Assembly: GCA_022866645.1 (NCBI GenBank)
Contig: JALHUQ010000266.1
Location: forward strand, 1 to 9,889
Reading direction: 5' to 3'
Source of the DNA: Woeseiaceae bacterium
GTDB taxonomy: Bacteria; Pseudomonadota; Gammaproteobacteria; Steroidobacterales; Woeseiaceae
DNA: 9,889 nt
Positions within the stretch are counted from its first letter, which is position 1. Each line of letters begins with the position of its first letter. The position numbers were made by a program, and so were the translations under genes. The notes below the pieces were generated by a model. That model did not search any database. It saw only the letters and a program-made list of their open reading frames with translations, and was not told the DNA's origin. Below are positions 5,797-9,889 of the stretch, piece after piece.

Positions 5797-6870
5797 TCAG
5801 TCCCCTGCCGTATCGGCTGCTGGAACTTTCGCCGCGGACGTCGATGCGCCATCCGCCTCGTCAGCAACTTTTGCCTTGTCCCCGGATGGGGATTTAGCGA
5901 CTTCTTTGACGACTTTCTTGACGACTTTCTTGGTGGTCTTTTTGGCTTTGGCGACTTTTTTCACAGCGCCGTCTGTGCTTGACGCAGCATCGGCAACTGA
6001 CTCGGCCGCCGCTGTCTCAGCTTTAACTTCGGCTTTGTCTGCAGGCCGCTTGTCGGTCGCTTTCTTCGCAATGACTTTCTTTCGAACCGGCTTTTTGCTG
6101 GCCGTCTTTTTCTTGGCACGCGCCTTCTTGACGTTGCCATCGGCATCAAGTTCGACGAAGTCATCATCACCGAGCGCAACTTCCGGCAAAGACGCTTTGC
6201 CATCAAGTACCGCATCTGCAATAAGTCCTGCATACAATTCGATCGCGCGCATTGCGTCGTCATTGCCAGGAATTACGTAGTCAACACCGTCGGGCGAGCA
6301 ATTCGTATCAACGATAGCAACGACCGGGATACCCAGTTTTCTCGCCTCCCGAATTGCGATGTCTTCGTGACCGACGTCCACGACAAACAGCGCGTCAGGA
6401 ACGCTGCGCATTTCCTTGATGCCACCCAGGCTGCGCTCAAGCTTTTCCTGCTCACGGGAAAGGCCGAGAACCTCTTTCTTCGTAAGGCCGTCAAAAGAGC
6501 CGTCTGCGGCCATCTGCTCAAGCGTCACGAGGCGTTTTACCGACTGGCGAATGGTCTTGTAGTTAGTCAGCATACCGCCAAGCCAGCGCTGGCTGACGAA
6601 CGGCATATCGCAACGCTTGGCGTGCGTCTGCACGGCCTCGCGCGCCGCGCGTTTGGTACCAACGAACAGGACTTTGCCGCCGTCGGCAACGGTAGCCTTA
6701 ATAAAGGCAGCGGCCTCACGCGCCAGCGGCAAGCTCTTTTCAAGGTTGATAATGTGAATTTTGTTACGGTCGCCAAAGATGTAGGGTGACATCTTCGGAT
6801 TCCAGTAACGGGTCTGATGACCAAAATGCACGCCAGCCTCTAGCATCTGGCGCATGGTTACGTCTGCCAT
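5797..6870 (-). CDS. rpsB: Ribosomal protein S2 with a long basic C-terminal extension
   Basis: S2 is a 30S subunit protein at the head-body junction that is needed for S1 to join the ribosome. Residues 1 to about 240 are a normal S2: MRQMLEAGVHFGHQTRYWNPKM is conserved, as are GTKRAAREAV (71-80), RWLGGMLTNYKTI (95-107), PDALFVVDV (158-166) and VAIVDTNCSPDGVDYVIPGND (184-204). E. coli S2 ends at 241 residues, but this protein continues to 357. Residues 246-357 are low-complexity, with about 28 Lys, many Ala and Val, two basic blocks (about 248-276 and 304-326), an Ala/acidic linker between them and an acidic, Ser/Ala-rich tail. It is likely disordered and resembles histone-H1-like tails only in composition. 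The ATG at 6870 has GGAG 8 nt upstream. It is the first gene of the leftward block and is probably controlled by the leader upstream. Confidence 0.96.
   Translation of the reverse strand: MADVTMRQMLEAGVHFGHQTRYWNPKMSPYIFGDRNKIHIINLEKSLPLAREAAAFIKATVADGGKVLFVGTKRAAREAVQTHAKRCDMPFVSQRWLGGMLTNYKTIRQSVKRLVTLEQMAADGSFDGLTKKEVLGLSREQEKLERSLGGIKEMRSVPDALFVVDVGHEDIAIREARKLGIPVVAIVDTNCSPDGVDYVIPGNDDAMRAIELYAGLIADAVLDGKASLPEVALGDDDFVELDADGNVKKARAKKKTASKKPVRKKVIAKKATDKRPADKAEVKAETAAAESVADAASSTDGAVKKVAKAKKTTKKVVKKVVKEVAKSPSGDKAKVADEADGASTSAAKVPAADTAGD
5908..5931. repeat. Tandem 12-bp repeat within the rpsB extension
   Basis: Two exact tandem copies of GACGACTTTCTT (plus strand) lie here, flanked by imperfect GACTTCTTT-like and GGTCTTTTT-like units. 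They encode the alternating KK-VV pattern of the S2 tail. The pattern suggests growth of the tail by replication slippage. Confidence 0.85.
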
Positions 6871-6999
6871 ATCGATTTCTCCGGGTTAAGCCTCCGCATA
6901 CCCCATTCTGCAACCCCTTTTTAAGTAGGGCACCCAGCAAAACGTGTCGGTATACGTGTGAAGTTTTTGCTCCAGGCGGCAACTAGTTGCTACAAGGGC
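6871..6999 (-). promoter_or_regulatory. rpsB 5' leader with potential regulatory RNA structure
   Basis: This is the untranslated stretch between the predicted rpsB transcription start and the S2 start codon. In gammaproteobacteria the equivalent leader (overlapping t44 RNA in E. coli) mediates feedback by S2 on rpsB-tsf. Visible structure: a 12-nt perfect palindrome GCAACTAGTTGC at 6979-6990, a 7-bp stem AGCAAAA / UUUUGCU (6971-6965 with 6942-6936) around a 22-nt loop containing two ACACGU copies, and a possible GGGUU / AACCC pairing that would enclose a GGAGG near the ribosome-binding site. Whether it folds like the known S2 leader needs a covariance-model comparison; I infer the role from position. 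Confidence 0.45.
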
Positions 7000-7005
7000 G
7001 CGCGC

Positions 7006-7034
7006 TTTATACCATAGCCCGCTGCGCCCAACAA
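7006..7034 (-). promoter_or_regulatory. Candidate sigma-70 promoter for rpsB
   Basis: On the minus strand TTGTTG (7034-7029) and TATAAA (7011-7006) are separated by exactly 17 bp. The -10 matches five of six consensus bases; the -35 matches three. The discriminator that follows is GCGCGCGCCC, strongly GC-rich as in stringently controlled rRNA and ribosomal protein promoters. Transcription would start near 6999, giving a leader of about 130 nt. Control by ppGpp/DksA is inference from the discriminator. Confidence 0.55.
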
Positions 7035-7063
7035 CGCGGAAAACAAAGATTTTTACCAACGCC

Positions 7064-7100
7064 GGGGTCAGACCCCTTAGTCAAAAACGGGTCTGACCCC
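7064..7100. repeat. Pair of GGGGTC-A-GACCCC palindromes forming a 12-bp hairpin (REP-like)
   Basis: The first unit (7064-7076) is the perfect palindrome GGGGTCAGACCCC with a central A. The second (7089-7100) is GGGTCTGACCCC, its inverse. Together GGGGTCAGACCC and GGGTCTGACCCC form a 12-bp stem around a 13-nt loop. Each unit can also fold alone. It ends 17 nt before the map ATG, just upstream of the ribosome-binding site, so it would be in the map leader if transcription starts upstream of it. Repeats of this general kind are often dispersed in genomes carrying REP-associated tyrosine transposases; I recall this core sequence in such contexts but cannot test it here. A hairpin followed by TCATTTTA is a poor terminator. 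Confidence 0.7.
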
Positions 7101-7107
7101 TCATTTT

Positions 7108-7111
7108 AGGA
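7108..7111 (+). promoter_or_regulatory. Ribosome-binding site of map
   Basis: AGGA lies 6 nt before the ATG at 7118 and supports that start. Only seven bases separate it from the hairpin at 7064-7100, so a folded hairpin could hinder ribosome access. Confidence 0.7.
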
Positions 7112-7117
7112 CGACAA

Positions 7118-7882
7118 ATGGCTGTAACGATCAAAACGCCCGAACAGCCGGAGAAAATGCGTATCGCCGGCCGACTGGCTGCCGATGTGCTCGATATGAT
7201 TGGGGATTATGTCAAGCCGGGCGTTACGACGGGCGAACTCGACCGACTTTGCCACGAGTACATCACGGGCGTGCAAAATGCGATCCCCGCCCCGCTGAAT
7301 TACCGCGGTTTCCCAAAGTCGATCTGTACTTCCGTGAATCATGTGGTCTGCCATGGCATCCCGGGCGACAAGACACTGAAAAGCGGGGACGCGGTCAATA
7401 TTGACGTTACTGTCATAAAAGACGGCTTTCATGGCGATACCAGCCGTATGTTTTTCGCCGGCAAGCCCAGCATTCAGGCGACACGATTATCGGAAATAGC
7501 CTTTGAAAGCATGTGGTTAGGTATCCAGGAACTCGCTCCCGGCAAGCGTCTCGGCGATGTCGGCGAGGCAGTGCAAAAAAACGTCGAGAAAAACAATTTC
7601 TCGGTCGTACGGGAATATTGCGGCCACGGCATCGGACAGGTATTTCACGAAGATCCGCAAGTCCTGCATTACGGCAAGCGCAATACGGGCTTCGAATTAC
7701 GCGAAGGCATGACCCTGACCGTAGAGCCGATGATTAATGCAGGCAAAGCGAATGTCAGACTATTGCCCGATGGCTGGACCGTCGTAACCAAGGATCACAG
7801 CCTGTCGGCGCAATGGGAGCACACCTGCCTGATCACCGCCAGCGGCTTTGAGGTGCTCACGCTCGGCTCCGATAACCGTTGA
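7118..7882 (+). CDS. map: Type I methionine aminopeptidase
   Basis: This cytosolic enzyme removes the initiator methionine from new proteins when the second residue is small, after deformylation. The 254-residue protein has the single-domain pita-bread fold of the type Ia class without an N-terminal extension. All five metal ligands are present: D96 (NIDVT), D107 (HGDTSR), H170 (YCGHGIG), E203 (VEPM) and E234 (QWEH). The substrate-site histidines H79 (VCHGIP) and H177 (FHEDP) are also there. Numbering is within one residue of the E. coli enzyme. The ATG is supported by AGGA 6 nt upstream. It is divergent from rpsB, as in E. coli, and glnD begins 7 nt after its stop. I see no strong promoter; a weak TTGCTA / TATACC pair (6987-7013, 15-bp spacing) overlaps the rpsB -10. 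Confidence 0.97.
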   Translation: MAVTIKTPEQPEKMRIAGRLAADVLDMIGDYVKPGVTTGELDRLCHEYITGVQNAIPAPLNYRGFPKSICTSVNHVVCHGIPGDKTLKSGDAVNIDVTVIKDGFHGDTSRMFFAGKPSIQATRLSEIAFESMWLGIQELAPGKRLGDVGEAVQKNVEKNNFSVVREYCGHGIGQVFHEDPQVLHYGKRNTGFELREGMTLTVEPMINAGKANVRLLPDGWTVVTKDHSLSAQWEHTCLITASGFEVLTLGSDNR

Positions 7883-7889
7883 AAACACA

Positions 7890-9889
7890 ATGAGTTATGC
7901 CGCTATTCGTGAGTCCCTGGCGGCCGCCAGCGAAAATTTGAAGGCGCGTTTCACAGCCGGTGAGTCAGTTGTTGATCTTGTGCACGCCCGTTCGGCGCTG
8001 ATCGATGATCTGCTGGTCCGCTTATGGAACGACCACGTCGTCGAAGGCGACGCTGCCCTCATTGCCGTAGGCGGCTACGGGCGCGGTGAATTGCATCCGG
8101 GTTCGGACGTCGATGTGATGATCCTGTTGCCGGAATCGTTTCCCAAAAGCCGCGAAGAATCTCTGTCGGCTTTCGTAACCGCTCTTTGGGATGTTGGCCT
8201 CGAAGTCGGACACAGTGTACGCAACGTTCAGCAGTGCTTTGATGAAGCCAGCGCCGACTTGACCATCGCGACCACGTTGATGGAGGCCCGTTTGCTGGCC
8301 GGTCCGGAGGCCCTGTTTCAACAGATGCTGGACGTCATAGGACCGGACCGAATGTGGCCGTCGCCCAAGTTCTTCGCCGAAAAGCGCAAAGAGCAAATCA
8401 GCCGGCATCACCGCTTCCACGACACCGCCTACAACCTCGAACCGAACGTCAAAGGCAGCCCTGGCGGACTGCGCGACATCCAGATGATCGGCTGGGTTGC
8501 GAAACGGCACTTCGGAGCGTCGACCCTGGCGGAACTCGTTGACCACAAGTTTCTGACCTCGGGGCAGCTACGACGCCTGAAGGAAGGAGAGCAATTTCTC
8601 TGGCGCATTCGCTATGCCCTGCACATATTGACGGGGCGGCGGGAGGACCGCTTGCTGTTCGATCATCAAACTCGTCTTGCGGAGATGCTCGGCTATGAGG
8701 ACGCCGCTTACACACTCGCGGTCGAACAACTCATGCAACGTTACTACCGAACGGTTATGGAGTTGAGTCGACTGAACGAAATGCTGTTGCAGCAATTCGA
8801 GGAGGCGATACTCATGGATCCGAACGCTGCAGCGGAGCCACTCAATCAGCGCTTCCAGGTGAAAAACGGTTTTCTGCAGACAGTTGACGAAAGAGTTTTC
8901 GAACGCGAACCGTCGGCTATGCTGGAGCTATTCCTCCTCTTGCAACAAAATCCGGAACTGCGTGGCGTCAGCGCTTACACCATCGGATCCATCCAACGCA
9001 ATCTGCATTTGATTGACGATGAATTTCGACAAAACCCGCGCAATCATCGACTTTTCCTGAATATTCTGCGTGCGCCCGAGGGTGTCACGCATGAATTACG
9101 ACGCATGAACTTGTATGGCGTACTTGGCCTCTACATTCCTTCATTCGGCCGTATTGTCGGACGCATGCAATACGACCTGTTTCATGCCTACACGGTCGAT
9201 GAACACACGGTGTTCGTCGTCAGCTACCTGCGACGTTTCGCACTGCAACGTTTCGACCATGAGTTTCCGCACTGCAGTGAAGTCATGCAGACGCTGGAAA
9301 AACCCGAAATCGCTTACCTCGGCGGGCTTTTCCATGACATCGCCAAAGGCCGCGGCGGTGACCATTCAGAGCTGGGCGCTGTCGATGCCGAGGCGTTCTG
9401 TCTTGAGCATGGTCTCAGCAAGTACGAGGCCAGTACTGTCGCGTGGCTGGTCCGCCACCATTTGATCTTGTCGACGACGGCGCAAAAAAAGGATCTTGGC
9501 GACCCGGACGTCATCAATGAATTTGCCGTGATGGTTGGCGATTCCGTACGCCTCGACTACCTGTACGTCCTCACCGTCGCTGACGTGCGCGGCACCGATC
9601 CGAAACTCTGGAATTCCTGGAAAGCACAACTCTTCCGCGATCTCTATGAACTGACCAAACAAGCGCTTCGTCGTGGCCTCGAAAACCCGATTGAAAGTGA
9701 GCAGCTGATAAGCGAGAAGCAGGAACGGGCGCGGCAGTATCTTGACGCCACGGGCGTTAAGCAAGACGAGGTAAGCAATGTTTGGCGGCTGTTTAATAAC
9801 AATTACTTCTTGCGCTATCGCAGCTCCGAGATCGCGTGGCACACTGAGTGGTTAGCCGATTCAGACACCAGCAATGTGGGTTTGCTCGA
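7890..9889 (+). CDS. glnD: Bifunctional PII uridylyltransferase / uridylyl-removing enzyme GlnD (3' end outside window)
   Basis: GlnD senses glutamine and reversibly uridylylates the PII proteins GlnB/GlnK, thereby setting glutamine synthetase activity and NtrBC nitrogen control. About 666 residues are visible and the frame is open at the edge; E. coli GlnD has 890. The nucleotidyltransferase motif GGYGRGELHPGSDVD spans residues 61-75, with catalytic-type D73 and D75. A helical PII-uridylyltransferase region follows, including NLEPNVKGSPGGLRDIQ. The HD domain carries FHDIAKGRGGDHSELGAVDA with H482 and D483. The visible end, EIAWHTEWLA, corresponds to the segment just before the two C-terminal ACT domains, which lie outside. 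The N-terminus is shorter than in E. coli. The ATG lies 7 nt after the map stop with only weak ribosome-binding sequence, so coupling to map is likely. An A-AAA-AAG heptamer occurs in frame at 9485-9491. Confidence 0.97.
   Translation, partial: MSYAAIRESLAAASENLKARFTAGESVVDLVHARSALIDDLLVRLWNDHVVEGDAALIAVGGYGRGELHPGSDVDVMILLPESFPKSREESLSAFVTALWDVGLEVGHSVRNVQQCFDEASADLTIATTLMEARLLAGPEALFQQMLDVIGPDRMWPSPKFFAEKRKEQISRHHRFHDTAYNLEPNVKGSPGGLRDIQMIGWVAKRHFGASTLAELVDHKFLTSGQLRRLKEGEQFLWRIRYALHILTGRREDRLLFDHQTRLAEMLGYEDAAYTLAVEQLMQRYYRTVMELSRLNEMLLQQFEEAILMDPNAAAEPLNQRFQVKNGFLQTVDERVFEREPSAMLELFLLLQQNPELRGVSAYTIGSIQRNLHLIDDEFRQNPRNHRLFLNILRAPEGVTHELRRMNLYGVLGLYIPSFGRIVGRMQYDLFHAYTVDEHTVFVVSYLRRFALQRFDHEFPHCSEVMQTLEKPEIAYLGGLFHDIAKGRGGDHSELGAVDAEAFCLEHGLSKYEASTVAWLVRHHLILSTTAQKKDLGDPDVINEFAVMVGDSVRLDYLYVLTVADVRGTDPKLWNSWKAQLFRDLYELTKQALRRGLENPIESEQLISEKQERARQYLDATGVKQDEVSNVWRLFNNNYFLRYRSSEIAWHTEWLADSDTSNVGLL

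Noticed and set aside
5405..6280. A 291-codon plus-strand open frame opposite the tsf start and rpsB end
   Set aside because: It is the antisense of two certain genes. Its Ser/Phe/Ala-rich content is what the opposite strand of Lys- and Ala-rich codons yields, and it has no recognisable domain.
6942..6959. Direct repeat ACGTGT-N6-ACGTGT in the rpsB leader as an operator
   Set aside because: Six-base repeats at this spacing are weak evidence, and the site is downstream of the predicted transcription start within a hairpin loop.
7064..7110. The palindrome pair as an intrinsic terminator
   Set aside because: On the plus strand only TCATTTTA follows, and the map start is 17 nt downstream. On the minus strand no U-run follows. 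Neither direction fits a terminator.
7575..7581. A-AAA-AAC heptamer in map
   Set aside because: Encodes QKN with no stimulatory structure visible; probably chance.
8022..8546. A 174-codon minus-strand open frame inside glnD
   Set aside because: Lies opposite the nucleotidyltransferase part of glnD and has no recognisable motif.
9485..9491. A-AAA-AAG slippery heptamer in frame in glnD
   Set aside because: It is the classic -1 frameshift sequence, and a shift would end about a dozen codons later, but I see neither an upstream stimulatory Shine-Dalgarno sequence nor a strong downstream stem. The residues simply encode QKK at a variable place.
9366..9842. A 158-codon minus-strand open frame inside glnD
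   Set aside because: Lies opposite the HD-domain region of glnD and shows no conserved motif.

Overview
The window reads as the chromosome of a gammaproteobacterium. From left to right on the minus strand it carries the end-to-end cluster bamA (5' part only), rseP, cdsA, uppS, frr, pyrH, tsf and rpsB, transcribed from rpsB leftward. On the plus strand, diverging from rpsB, lie map and the first two thirds of glnD. This is the conserved map-glnD / rpsB-tsf-pyrH-frr-uppS-cdsA-rseP-bamA neighbourhood known from Escherichia and Pseudomonas. GlnD with fused nucleotidyltransferase and HD domains, the BamA/RseP envelope pair and the RNA-level layout all fit that class. I cannot name the genus.

Leftward block (1-6870): rpsB (ribosomal protein S2), tsf (EF-Ts), pyrH (UMP kinase) and frr (ribosome recycling) serve translation and nucleotide supply. 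uppS makes the undecaprenyl carrier lipid, cdsA makes CDP-diacylglycerol for phospholipids, rseP is the intramembrane protease of the sigma-E envelope stress pathway, and bamA is the core of the outer-membrane protein insertase. Junctions are tight: rpsB-tsf 3 nt, uppS-cdsA overlapping by 1 nt, the others 32-102 nt. I see no intrinsic terminator inside the block, so one long transcript is plausible. Four of the longer junctions (tsf-pyrH, pyrH-frr, frr-uppS, rseP-bamA) contain a small predicted RNA hairpin at the upstream gene's stop codon.

Divergent spacer (6871-7117, 247 nt): this is the only sizeable non-coding stretch. It holds a good candidate rpsB promoter with a GC-rich discriminator, a roughly 130-nt rpsB leader able to fold, and a striking pair of GGGGTC-A-GACCCC-type palindromes forming a 12-bp hairpin just upstream of the map ribosome-binding site.

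Rightward block (7118-9889): map (methionine aminopeptidase) is followed after 7 nt by glnD (PII uridylyltransferase / uridylyl-removing enzyme), cut by the window end before its ACT domains.

The region is largely ordinary core genome, and I found no new defence, mobile or biosynthetic system. The departures worth attention are: a 112-residue Lys/Ala/Val-rich C-terminal tail on S2, the absence of dxr from both places it usually occupies in this cluster, the palindrome pair in the map leader, and the hairpins at gene junctions.
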